Positions 24,664 through 33,029 of a DNA stretch of 64,000 bases are shown one piece after another. Under the pieces are notes generated by a model. That model searched no databases. It was not told the DNA's origin and saw nothing but the letters and a program-made list of their open reading frames with translations. The DNA is from UBA1426 sp050953365 (lineage in GTDB: Bacteria; Bacillota; Clostridia; Peptostreptococcales; Anaerovoracaceae), in assembly GCA_050953365.1 (NCBI GenBank), contig JBMNMN010000006.1, positions 62,001 to 126,000 of the forward strand, given 5' to 3'. The position numbers were made by a program, and so were the translations under genes. Within the stretch, counting starts at the first letter, position 1. Each line of letters starts with the position of its first letter.

Positions 24664-26646
24664 ATGGCAAGTAAATTTATTAAAAAATTAGTAGGCCCTT
24701 ATCTGAAAGCCGGAACCATAACTTTGTTCCTTTTCGCACTGGGTCTCTTATATTTTAATACCTATGTAGGTATAAGCGCTCTGGCGATAACAATAATTTT
24801 AGTATTTTATTACCGGAAAGTAACAGACAAAAGAACGGATATTTTTGAAGAATATGCCAAAGCGGTGACGGACAATCTGGAGGATACGATTCGTCATTTC
24901 GTCTATAAGAATCCGTTTCCCCTCTGCATGATTGACGCGCAGGAAAACCTGCTGTGGTTTAACGACAAGTTCCAGGAGATCTTCGAAGACGCAGAGATGT
25001 TGAATTCCTCCATTACAGAGCTGTCAGGACTGCGGTATGCGGATTTGGCCAGCCCAAAAGCCAGCGAGCGGCATGTTTTATCCAATCACAAGAATAAGAT
25101 CTACCGCATTCTTCCTTCTCCCATGGACGGGAAAAAGAACGGCAACATCATGCTTTACTGGCTTGATGTTACCAACATGGAGAATCTGAAGACTCTGTAC
25201 AATGAAGAGAAGATTTGCTACGCCTATATCAACATCGACAATTACGACGAATTGATTTCCGCCGCTTCCGACGAGAAAAAGGGAATGATTACCGCCCAGA
25301 TTGAAAGTATCATCCGTCAATGGGCATCAAGGATGTGCGCCACCATGGTGCGCTACAAGAGCGGAAAATATTTCATCGTCTTTGAACAGAAATACCTTGA
25401 AAAAATCGAAAGCTCCAAGTTTGTCATTCTGGACGAGGTCCGGGCCGTGGAAACGGAAGGGGATTTCCCGCCTTCGCTTTCTATCGGCGTAGGCGTGGGC
25501 GGCAAGACCTTGGTTGAGCTGGACGAATACGCATTGGCTGCCTTGGATCTGGCTCTCGGACGTGGAGGTGACCAGGCGGTTGTTAAGAGAAAGAGCCGCA
25601 TCGAATATTACGGCGGCAGACTGCAGACCGTAGAGAAGCGCAATAAGGGGAAATCCAGAATCATGGCTCATGCCCTGCGCCAGATGATCGACCAGGCGGG
25701 CAAAGTGGTTATCATGGGGCATAAGAATCCGGATATGGACTGCTTCGGAGCCGCTCTCGGCATCAGCCGGATGGTCATCAACCGCAATAAGGAAGGCGCC
25801 ATCGTCCTTCGGGGACACAGCAACGCCATCAGCAAGGTGTATAAGAGCGTTCTGGAATCGGGGCAGCATCGGTTCATCACTCCGGAAGAGGCCAGAGCCA
25901 TAGTGGATAAGGATACTCTGGTTGTAGTTGTAGACGCCCATCGTCCTTCTTTGCTTGAAGCTCCGGAGATTCTGTCCATGACGGATAAGATCGTAGTTAT
26001 CGATCACCATCGGAAAGCGGAGGACAGCATCGACAATGCTACCCTCACTTATATGGAAGCTTATGCATCATCCACCTCCGAGCTGGTAGCGGAGATTCTC
26101 CAATATATAGGGGACGGAAAGAGAACAATTGAAAAATTGGAGGCAGAGGCACTGCTTGCGGGCATTACGGTAGACACCAAGAGCTTCTCCATCAAAACGG
26201 GGGCCCGTACCTTTGAAGCGGCTTCCTGGCTCAGGCGTAACGGCGCGGACACAGCTAATGTAAGGCAGTTTTTCCAGACGGATATGGACTCTTTCAAGTT
26301 GAAAGCCACCATTATTGCCGATGCGGAAATCATAGCCGACGGCATTGCTCTTTCCGTATGTGAAGGACAGCATCCCAATGTGCAGGTCCTCGTTTCTCAG
26401 GCTGCCGATGAGCTTTTGAACATTCAGGGCATTCGGGCGAGTTTCGTAGTAGGAAGCAGCGATGCTGGGGTCACCGTAGTTAGCGCCCGCTCCCTGGGAG
26501 AGATCAACGTGCAGACCATTATGGAGAAATTGGGAGGCGGAGGGCATCATTCCACCGCAGGGACCCAGACCAACCAGCCTGTTGAAGAGACGGTTGAAGA
26601 ATTAAAGGAACTGATTCGCACAATTGATAGAAATGGAGGGCTATAA
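24664..26646 (+). CDS. gdpP: Cyclic-di-AMP phosphodiesterase GdpP (DHH family)
   Basis: GdpP degrades the second messenger c-di-AMP and is membrane bound. The 660-residue product has two N-terminal transmembrane helices (about 15-55), a PAS-like domain, a degenerate GGDEF domain, and a DHH/DHHA1 phosphodiesterase with GHKNPDMDCFGAALG, VVDAHRPS, VIDHHRKAEDS and the C-terminal GGGGHHSTAGTQ. The ATG at 24664 gives the normal length; a TTG 17 codons upstream is open but unlikely. No strong ribosome site precedes either start. It is 2 bp from rplI, the standard gdpP-rplI-dnaB order. Confidence 0.95.
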   Translation: MASKFIKKLVGPYLKAGTITLFLFALGLLYFNTYVGISALAITIILVFYYRKVTDKRTDIFEEYAKAVTDNLEDTIRHFVYKNPFPLCMIDAQENLLWFNDKFQEIFEDAEMLNSSITELSGLRYADLASPKASERHVLSNHKNKIYRILPSPMDGKKNGNIMLYWLDVTNMENLKTLYNEEKICYAYINIDNYDELISAASDEKKGMITAQIESIIRQWASRMCATMVRYKSGKYFIVFEQKYLEKIESSKFVILDEVRAVETEGDFPPSLSIGVGVGGKTLVELDEYALAALDLALGRGGDQAVVKRKSRIEYYGGRLQTVEKRNKGKSRIMAHALRQMIDQAGKVVIMGHKNPDMDCFGAALGISRMVINRNKEGAIVLRGHSNAISKVYKSVLESGQHRFITPEEARAIVDKDTLVVVVDAHRPSLLEAPEILSMTDKIVVIDHHRKAEDSIDNATLTYMEAYASSTSELVAEILQYIGDGKRTIEKLEAEALLAGITVDTKSFSIKTGARTFEAASWLRRNGADTANVRQFFQTDMDSFKLKATIIADAEIIADGIALSVCEGQHPNVQVLVSQAADELLNIQGIRASFVVGSSDAGVTVVSARSLGEINVQTIMEKLGGGGHHSTAGTQTNQPVEETVEELKELIRTIDRNGGL

Positions 26647-26648
26647 AT

Positions 26649-27089
26649 ATGAAAGTGATATTGCTCCAGGATGTAAAGGGTCTCGGCAAGGCCAACACCG
26701 TGGCCAACGTCAGCGACGGCTATGCGAGAAACTTTTTGATACCGAAAGGCCTTGTTAAAGAAGCAACCCCTGCAAACATGCGGGAATTGGAACGAATACA
26801 GGCAGAAAACGCTGCCAGGAGGGCGGAAAGCTTTGAGGCGGCTCAGGCCCTGGCGAAACGAATCGCAATGCTTCGGGTCACCATTAAAAGCAAGGGGGGC
26901 GAAAGCGGAAGGCTCTTTGGATCCATCACGGCGAAGGATATTGCCGACAGCCTGAAGGAGCAGCATGATATTGAAATCGACAAAAAGAAATTTGTCCTCG
27001 AAGCTCCGATAAAGCAGATGGGGGAACATGCAGTAGAAATCAAGCTCTTTACAGACGTCACAGCAAAGCTCAGAGTAATCGTTGAATAA
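26649..27089 (+). CDS. rplI: 50S ribosomal protein L9
   Basis: L9 is a two-domain ribosomal protein that restrains frameshifting. The 146-residue product has the N-terminal signature VILLQDVKGLGKANTVANVSDGYARNFLIPKGL, a long central helix and a C-terminal RNA-binding domain (SGRLFGSITAKDIADSL). It begins 2 bp after gdpP and precedes dnaB by 40 bp, so the three genes form one operon. Confidence 0.98.
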   Translation: MKVILLQDVKGLGKANTVANVSDGYARNFLIPKGLVKEATPANMRELERIQAENAARRAESFEAAQALAKRIAMLRVTIKSKGGESGRLFGSITAKDIADSLKEQHDIEIDKKKFVLEAPIKQMGEHAVEIKLFTDVTAKLRVIVE

Positions 27090-27129
27090 CCTGCCTGCTC
27101 CAAGGCTAGAACACTTGAGGTAAAGAGAT

Positions 27130-28491
27130 ATGAATCAGATGGAACGGATCCCTCCTCATAGCGATGACGCGGAAAAATCCGTATTGGGGTCTATCATATT
27201 AGACAAGGAAGCTCTTTTTGAAGTGCTGGAAATTCTCAGCGCAGAGGATTTCTACAGCGAAATGCACCGGGAGATCTATCAAGCGGTCGTAGCCCTATAC
27301 AGGAAGGGCGAGTCCGTAGACATGCTCACGGTCTCCGAAGAGCTGAAAAAGAGGAATAGCCTGGAGATGGTCGGCGGCAGAAGCTATATTGCCCAACTGT
27401 CCTCCATGGTTCCCTCCACTGCTAACGCGGCTCAATACGCCAAAATTGTCGGCGAGAAAGCCCTGCTGAGGCGTCTCATCAACGCCTCCTCCGAAATCAT
27501 GGAGCAGGCCTATCAGGAAAAATTGGCACCGGAGCAGATAATGGACCAGGCCGAGCAGGCTGTGTTTCAAATTGCCCAAACCCGGCAGAAACGTGACTTT
27601 GAAGCTCTGAAAGATATACTTTATACCAACCTGAACCGTATTGATGAGGTTGCCAAGCTGGAAGGAGGGCTTACCGGCCTTACCACCGGTTTTAGCAGTC
27701 TCGATAAGCAGACGTCCGGCTTGCAAAAATCGGATCTGATTATTGTTGCGGCAAGACCCAGTATGGGGAAAACCGCTTTCGCGCTTAATATTGCTCAGCA
27801 GGCTGCGTTGAAGGGAGATGCCAGCGTACTCATCTTCAGCTTGGAAATGTCCAAAGAACAGCTTGGCCAGCGGCTCCTTTCCATGGAAGCCAAAGTTGAA
27901 ATGCAGAAGTTGAAAACAGGCAGCCTGGAACGCGCCGACTGGGATCAAATCTACTCGGCCATCGATAAACTGTCGGCAGCGAAGATTTACATAGACGATA
28001 CTCCCGGAATCAGCGTTCTGGAGATTAAAAATAAAAGCCGCCGCCTAAAAGCGGAAAAGGGCCTGGATCTCATCGTTATCGACTACCTTCAGCTCATGTC
28101 TATCGAGGGCAAAGTGGAGAGCAGACAGCAGGAAATCAGCGCCCTGTCCAGATACTTGAAGCAGCTTGCCAGGGAGATGGAATGTCCGGTTATCGTACTT
28201 TCCCAGCTGTCTCGCGCTCCCGAACAGCGATCGGATCACAGACCCGTGCTTTCCGACCTTAGAGAATCCGGCTCCATCGAGCAGGATGCGGATATCGTAA
28301 TGTTCCTCTATCGGGATGAATACTATAATCCTGAAACAGATAAGCCGAACATCTGCGAGATAAACATTGCCAAGCACCGTAGCGGACCTACCGGCACCGT
28401 TGAGGTTACGTGGTTAGGAAAGTATACGAGGTTTGTGGATAGAAGTTATATAACCGAGTCGTTTTTAAAGGGCGGGGAGGTGTTGTTATGA
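27130..28491 (+). CDS. dnaB: Replicative DNA helicase DnaB/DnaC-type
   Basis: This hexameric 5'-3' helicase unwinds DNA at the fork. The 453-residue product has an N-terminal helical domain (PPHSDDAEKSVLGSIILDKEAL), a RecA-like core with Walker A RPSMGKTAFAL near 214, Walker B LDLIVIDYLQLM and the arginine-finger region RSGPTGTVEVTW. It overlaps the following DUF1858 gene by 4 bp (ATGA). Bacillus calls this gene dnaC; the loader of the same name is a different protein. Confidence 0.97.
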   Translation: MNQMERIPPHSDDAEKSVLGSIILDKEALFEVLEILSAEDFYSEMHREIYQAVVALYRKGESVDMLTVSEELKKRNSLEMVGGRSYIAQLSSMVPSTANAAQYAKIVGEKALLRRLINASSEIMEQAYQEKLAPEQIMDQAEQAVFQIAQTRQKRDFEALKDILYTNLNRIDEVAKLEGGLTGLTTGFSSLDKQTSGLQKSDLIIVAARPSMGKTAFALNIAQQAALKGDASVLIFSLEMSKEQLGQRLLSMEAKVEMQKLKTGSLERADWDQIYSAIDKLSAAKIYIDDTPGISVLEIKNKSRRLKAEKGLDLIVIDYLQLMSIEGKVESRQQEISALSRYLKQLAREMECPVIVLSQLSRAPEQRSDHRPVLSDLRESGSIEQDADIVMFLYRDEYYNPETDKPNICEINIAKHRSGPTGTVEVTWLGKYTRFVDRSYITESFLKGGEVLL

Positions 28492-28682
28492 TTACTAAGC
28501 GTATGAGCATGGACGAAATTTTGGATCTGGATGACAGAATGGCCGATATTCTTGCATCCTACGGTCTGGATTGCCAGAACTGTTCCGGAGCCCAGAACGA
28601 AACATTGGAGGAGGCGGCAAAGGGTCACGGAGTAGTATTAGACGATCTGATCGAAAAACTCAACGAAGCGCTGAAAGACTGA
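28488..28682 (+). CDS. DUF1858 domain protein
   Basis: This 64-residue protein is a single DUF1858 domain: MSMDEILDLDDRMADILASYGLDCQNC followed by ETLEEAAKGHGVVLDDLIEKLNEAL. The family usually has a GxxCxxC motif and occurs alone or with iron- or redox-related partners such as ScdA. Here the CxxC pair (CQNC) is kept. Translational coupling to dnaB by an ATGA overlap, and its place before the DnaD gene, put it inside a replication operon. Its role there is unknown. Confidence 0.85.
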   Translation: MITKRMSMDEILDLDDRMADILASYGLDCQNCSGAQNETLEEAAKGHGVVLDDLIEKLNEALKD

Positions 28683-28713
28683 AAAAACACTGTGAAGTGC
28701 GGAGCAGGTGGAA

Positions 28714-29973
28714 ATGAATTTTAAACGGGAAAAAATCAACAACTATTATTTACACGATACGGCAGTGGAAAATGTATTCATCAACGAATTTCTTCCTGTG
28801 GCTCCCGGGGATTTCGTCAGGGTATTTTTGTTTGCCCTGATGTATGCGGAAATTGGCGTATCCATAAACAATGAGAGCATAGCAAAACAGCTGTCCATGC
28901 CGGTGGAGGACGTTTTGAAGGCGTGGACTTTTTGGGAGGGAAAGGGCGTTATCCGGAAACACTATCAGGATCCCGCCGACAAGCTTCACTACAAGGTGGA
29001 GTTTGTCAATCTTAAGGAGCAGATTTACGGCAACGGAAAGGCAAAAAATAACAAAAGTCAGTTACCTGCCAATTTGCAAGGAGTTATGAGCGACAAAGAG
29101 TTGAAGCACATGTACAGCCGGATCGAGCAGATCACGGGTCGCCTTCTCCAAGGCAAGGAGCCGGTAACTATTCTGAACTGGATTCGGGATTATGAATTAT
29201 CCCCGGAATACATTATTTTTGCCTATGAATACTGTACGAAGAATCGAAACAACAGCAGGATGAACTATGTGGGCGCCGTTGTGAAAGAGTGGGCAGGAAA
29301 AGGACTAAAGACCGTAGCTGACATCCAGTTCCATCTTCAGGAGACGGACAACCGCCATTATCTATATAAAAGAGTGATGAAGGCGTTGGGCTTTATGCGC
29401 AATCCTACGGAGGAAGAAAAGCGCATTATGGACACCTGGTTTGACGATTATTCGCTGGATATCGACCAAGTTCTGGAAGCTTGCAAAAAAACAAGCGGTA
29501 TTTCCAATCCCAACATCAATTACGTGAACACCGTGTTGACCTCAAAAAACAAACCTGCCGCCGGCGGGCAAAAAGAAAGTACGGGGGACAGCCTGATTGC
29601 TTTGGTGATGCGATCTTATGAAGAAGACCGCCTCACCAACGAAGCTGCGGCGGAAGAGAGGCGAAAAGAGGTTTATAAAGCGGTACCCCGGATTCGTGAA
29701 ATAGAAGAAGAGACTCGCAAAATCAGCATGGAAATTTCAAAACTCATGCTGTCCCAGGGGTCGGAAGCCAGAACCAAGATCAAGGAATTAAAACGTCGTG
29801 CCGACACGCTTGCCGATGAAAAGTCTTACCTTCTGACCGACAATAACTTCCAAATTAATTACATGGAAATATGGTATACTTGTCCTCAATGCAAGGATAT
29901 GGGGATTTTAGACAGCGGGGCCAGATGTCCCTGCTTTGCCGTCAAGCTCGACCGATTTGGAAAAAAGGTTTGA
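28714..29973 (+). CDS. DnaD-domain primosomal protein fused to a helicase-loader-like N-terminal zinc domain, no AAA+
   Basis: The 419-residue product has an N-terminal winged-helix part (about 1-110), two DnaD DDBH2-type domains (about 125-200 and 215-285; YEL..YIIFAYEYC and ALGFMRNPTEEEKRIMDTWF), and a C-terminal 100-residue region with a coiled coil and a cysteine cluster (CPQCKDMGILDSGARCPCF). That last region resembles the N terminus of clostridial DnaC/DnaI helicase loaders as I remember them (charged helix, then CxxCxDxG...CxC). In related Clostridia the loader gene follows the DnaD gene; here the frame stops right after the cysteine cluster and no AAA+ ATPase follows. The ATG at 28714 is preferred over a GTG two codons upstream. 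The DnaD assignment is firm; the loader homology is by memory. Confidence 0.85.
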   Translation: MNFKREKINNYYLHDTAVENVFINEFLPVAPGDFVRVFLFALMYAEIGVSINNESIAKQLSMPVEDVLKAWTFWEGKGVIRKHYQDPADKLHYKVEFVNLKEQIYGNGKAKNNKSQLPANLQGVMSDKELKHMYSRIEQITGRLLQGKEPVTILNWIRDYELSPEYIIFAYEYCTKNRNNSRMNYVGAVVKEWAGKGLKTVADIQFHLQETDNRHYLYKRVMKALGFMRNPTEEEKRIMDTWFDDYSLDIDQVLEACKKTSGISNPNINYVNTVLTSKNKPAAGGQKESTGDSLIALVMRSYEEDRLTNEAAAEERRKEVYKAVPRIREIEEETRKISMEISKLMLSQGSEARTKIKELKRRADTLADEKSYLLTDNNFQINYMEIWYTCPQCKDMGILDSGARCPCFAVKLDRFGKKV

Positions 29974-30046
29974 TAAATCAAATATCAGACGGTATAATTA
30001 GTACATATATATACAACGATGTTCCGTAAACGTTGGGGAGGCACAT

Positions 30047-32305
30047 ATGGCAGAGTTTTCTGCGGGCGAACCAATCATTTCAAAAAAAGACCAAAAATCA
30101 ATTATTAAGAACAGCAATTTAAGAGACACCGAAATCGGTATCTCTGCTTTTGATATACAAGATAATCCGGACAGATCCCATCGCCGATTTATCAGACAGC
30201 AAGCGAAGCACTATATCGATCGCGTCATTGAGGACAAGCTGGTTGATACGAGGATTGTAGAGGAAAACAGCATTGAAGAGGCTCTTGCCCGCATTGCAAT
30301 GGAAAGACAGCTGGAGCGTGAGCAGTACAGAGCATCCGTTCATGCGAGGGACAAGAGTAAGCGGCAAAAGAAGCGCAAAAAAGATACTTTTGATGCGCCG
30401 CGACTGATGCTTTCCGTCCAGGTATCGGATACCATGGAGGTTGCCGATGAAATCGCCGAGGTTTCGGATACGATCAGGGCTGTCGAGACTGTCGAAACCT
30501 TGGATACCGTGGAGGCGGCAATATCCGAAGAAACGCCGGATGCTACGGAGACGGCAGAGGCCATTGAGATTTCAAACATGGTCGAAACCGCAAAGACCAT
30601 AGAAGTTTCCGATGACATTGTAGTCCCGGATATTGCTGAAACACCGGACAACAGACTGGATCTATATATGGATCAGATTTTATCCCGCATGCAGACATGC
30701 CTGCGGTTTATTGTATCTTTCATTTTGGCAACAGGTAAGCGTATTTGCCTTGTCGCAGGCGCCATAACAGCTCCTGTGACAAGGGCGCTGGCTAAAAGAA
30801 TGAGCCCCCTCGCCAACCGGGTTTGCATAGCAGAGGCCCGTCTGTCCGGCAAGATGGCGGCTGCGGTAGACAGAAACGACGGTTTTGTGGACAAGCTTTT
30901 CAATAAGGCTCTTCGTACTCTCAACGTATTTATACGTAAGCAGAGACAGGTCAGAGACTGGTGTGAGGCGCATAAGCGGCCGCTGCTTGGAAGCGTTGCC
31001 GCCTTGGCGATTATTTCCGGTTCCGTCACCCTGGTAATCGGCCACATTACGGCCTACGAATACTCGTACAACGGCAAGGTCATAGGTATTGTCAAGGATC
31101 AGCATGACGTGTACAGGACCATCGATATCATAGGGGACAAGCTCACCTATGCATATGGCGCGGAAATTACTATAGACAAAGAAAAAGATATAAGCTTCCG
31201 CAAGGTCATGGGCTTTGGATTGGAGACGGACAGCAAGGAAGATATTCTGAACAATTTTACATATCTGCGCGACATGAACGCTACCGCCTATGCCATTCTG
31301 GCGGACGGAGAGCAGAAGGCCATCCTATACAGTAAGAAATGCGCAGAGAAAATATTGAATGAGATTCAGAACACATATGTGAAGAGCAGCGATTCCATCG
31401 AATACGAGTCCGTGGGCTTTGAAGAAAAAGTTGAGATCGTCGAAGTCAATACGAAGATCGGCAATATACAAGATGAAGAGAAAGTTCTTGAATACATGCT
31501 CACGGGAGCCGTGGAGAAAAAAACTTACGCAGTTCAAAGCGGGGATACTTTGTCGGGAATCGCGAAAAAACTCGGCTTACATGTGGATGAGCTTACAGCG
31601 GCAAACCCGGACGTGGATCCCACCAGGCTGCAGATTGGCCAGGAACTGACCCTTACCAGGCCATGCCCTGTACTTACGGTACAAACCACGGAAATTGCCG
31701 AGTATACGGTTCCTATCGATTATGAGGTTGTTTATGAGGAAACAGCCACCCTTTATAAAGGAGAGCAGACTGTTAAATCTTCCGGCGTAAAGGGAGAGCG
31801 CTCCGTAGTTGCTCGGATTGTCCGCAACAACGGGGAAGAAGTGAGCAGGGAAGAGCTCAGTTCAAAAGTCATTAGCGAGCCGAAGGCCCAGATAGTTCTT
31901 AAAGGTACCAAGGAGCTGCCTCCGTTGATCGGTACAGGTAAATTCATTTATCCGGTCAGAGGTTACACTCTTACCTCCAGATTCGGATATAGATGGGGCA
32001 GAATGCACAACGGCATCGATATGGCAGCTCCTGCGGGAACTAAGATTCGAGCTGCCGACGGCGGGAAGGTAATATCCGCAGGTTGGGAAGGCGCTCTGGG
32101 CTATTGTGTGCGCATCGACCACGGACAGAACAAGGTAACGGTGTACGGTCACTGCAGCAAGCTTTTCGTTAAAAAAGGAGATCGCGTATACAAGGATCAG
32201 CATATCGCCAACGTAGGCAATACGGGCAGGAGTACGGGGCCGCATCTTCATTTTGAAGTACATGTGAACGGCGTACCGCAGAACCCTCTTAAATACCTGC
32301 CGTAA
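30047..32305 (+). CDS. Membrane-anchored M23 peptidase with LysM and G5 domains
   Basis: The 752-residue product probably cuts peptidoglycan cross-links outside the membrane. Its order is a cytoplasmic, charged N-terminal region (1-310) with an acidic Thr/Glu/Val-rich stretch at about 125-205, one transmembrane helix (about 315-337, SVAALAIISGSVTLVIG), an extracellular region, a LysM domain (TYAVQSGDTLSGIAKKLGL), a G5 domain, and a C-terminal M23/LytM domain with HNGIDMAAPAGT, YGHC and HLHFEVH zinc ligands intact. Such proteins often flank walRK in Clostridia, and this one lies 21 bp before walR. Confidence 0.92.
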   Translation: MAEFSAGEPIISKKDQKSIIKNSNLRDTEIGISAFDIQDNPDRSHRRFIRQQAKHYIDRVIEDKLVDTRIVEENSIEEALARIAMERQLEREQYRASVHARDKSKRQKKRKKDTFDAPRLMLSVQVSDTMEVADEIAEVSDTIRAVETVETLDTVEAAISEETPDATETAEAIEISNMVETAKTIEVSDDIVVPDIAETPDNRLDLYMDQILSRMQTCLRFIVSFILATGKRICLVAGAITAPVTRALAKRMSPLANRVCIAEARLSGKMAAAVDRNDGFVDKLFNKALRTLNVFIRKQRQVRDWCEAHKRPLLGSVAALAIISGSVTLVIGHITAYEYSYNGKVIGIVKDQHDVYRTIDIIGDKLTYAYGAEITIDKEKDISFRKVMGFGLETDSKEDILNNFTYLRDMNATAYAILADGEQKAILYSKKCAEKILNEIQNTYVKSSDSIEYESVGFEEKVEIVEVNTKIGNIQDEEKVLEYMLTGAVEKKTYAVQSGDTLSGIAKKLGLHVDELTAANPDVDPTRLQIGQELTLTRPCPVLTVQTTEIAEYTVPIDYEVVYEETATLYKGEQTVKSSGVKGERSVVARIVRNNGEEVSREELSSKVISEPKAQIVLKGTKELPPLIGTGKFIYPVRGYTLTSRFGYRWGRMHNGIDMAAPAGTKIRAADGGKVISAGWEGALGYCVRIDHGQNKVTVYGHCSKLFVKKGDRVYKDQHIANVGNTGRSTGPHLHFEVHVNGVPQNPLKYLP

Positions 32306-32326
32306 CAAGGGATAGGGTGAATACGT

Positions 32327-33025
32327 ATGGAATGTAAAAAAGTTTTAATTATAGAAGACGAGAAATCCATTGCCGATATCATTCGGTTTAATCTGGTCAA
32401 AGAAGGATTTGAGGCGGAAATTGCCCATGACGGGAAGACGGGGCTGGAGAAAGCTTTGTCCACAAAGCCGGATCTGATCCTGCTTGATGTCATGCTGCCG
32501 GTAATGGACGGTTTTCAGGTGTGCAAGAAGGTCAGGGAGTGCAGCACGGTACCCATCGTCATGCTCACCGCAAAAGAAGAGGAAGTGGACAAGGTATTGG
32601 GTCTTGAACTGGGGGCGGACGATTATATCACAAAGCCATTCGGTATGCGGGAGCTGATTGCCAGGATTAAAGCCAATATTCGGCGGACCGATCTGATGAG
32701 CAACCTTCAGGATGTGCCTGCCAACGTGCAGGAGTTTGGAAATTTAGCCATCGACATGAACCGATATGAAGTTCGGAAGGACGGAGTGCCTCTGGAGTTG
32801 ACCCTTCGGGAATTTGAATTGCTCAAATATCTTGCGGAGCGTGAAAACCGGGTATTTTCAAGAGAGCAGCTTCTCGAAGAGGTGTGGGGCTACGAATATT
32901 ATGGAGATATCCGTACAGTAGACGTTACTGTCAGAAGGCTCCGGGAAAAGCTGGAGGACGATTCCAGCAATCCGAAATACATTATGACCAAGCGGGGCAT
33001 CGGCTATTATTTCAGGAGGCCATAA
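32327..33025 (+). CDS. walR: OmpR-family response regulator (WalR/YycF-like)
   Basis: The 232-residue product has a receiver domain with phospho-acceptor aspartate in DLILLDVMLPVMDGF (near residue 53) and a C-terminal winged helix (VFSREQLLEEVWGYEYYGDIRTVDVTVRRLREKL). It is followed 4 bp later by a HAMP-PAS histidine kinase and preceded by a cell-wall peptidase, which fits the essential WalRK wall-homeostasis system. PhoP of a PhoPR pair is the alternative, since the two are hard to separate by motif. Confidence 0.88.
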   Translation: MECKKVLIIEDEKSIADIIRFNLVKEGFEAEIAHDGKTGLEKALSTKPDLILLDVMLPVMDGFQVCKKVRECSTVPIVMLTAKEEEVDKVLGLELGADDYITKPFGMRELIARIKANIRRTDLMSNLQDVPANVQEFGNLAIDMNRYEVRKDGVPLELTLREFELLKYLAERENRVFSREQLLEEVWGYEYYGDIRTVDVTVRRLREKLEDDSSNPKYIMTKRGIGYYFRRP

Positions 33026-33029
33026 GGCA

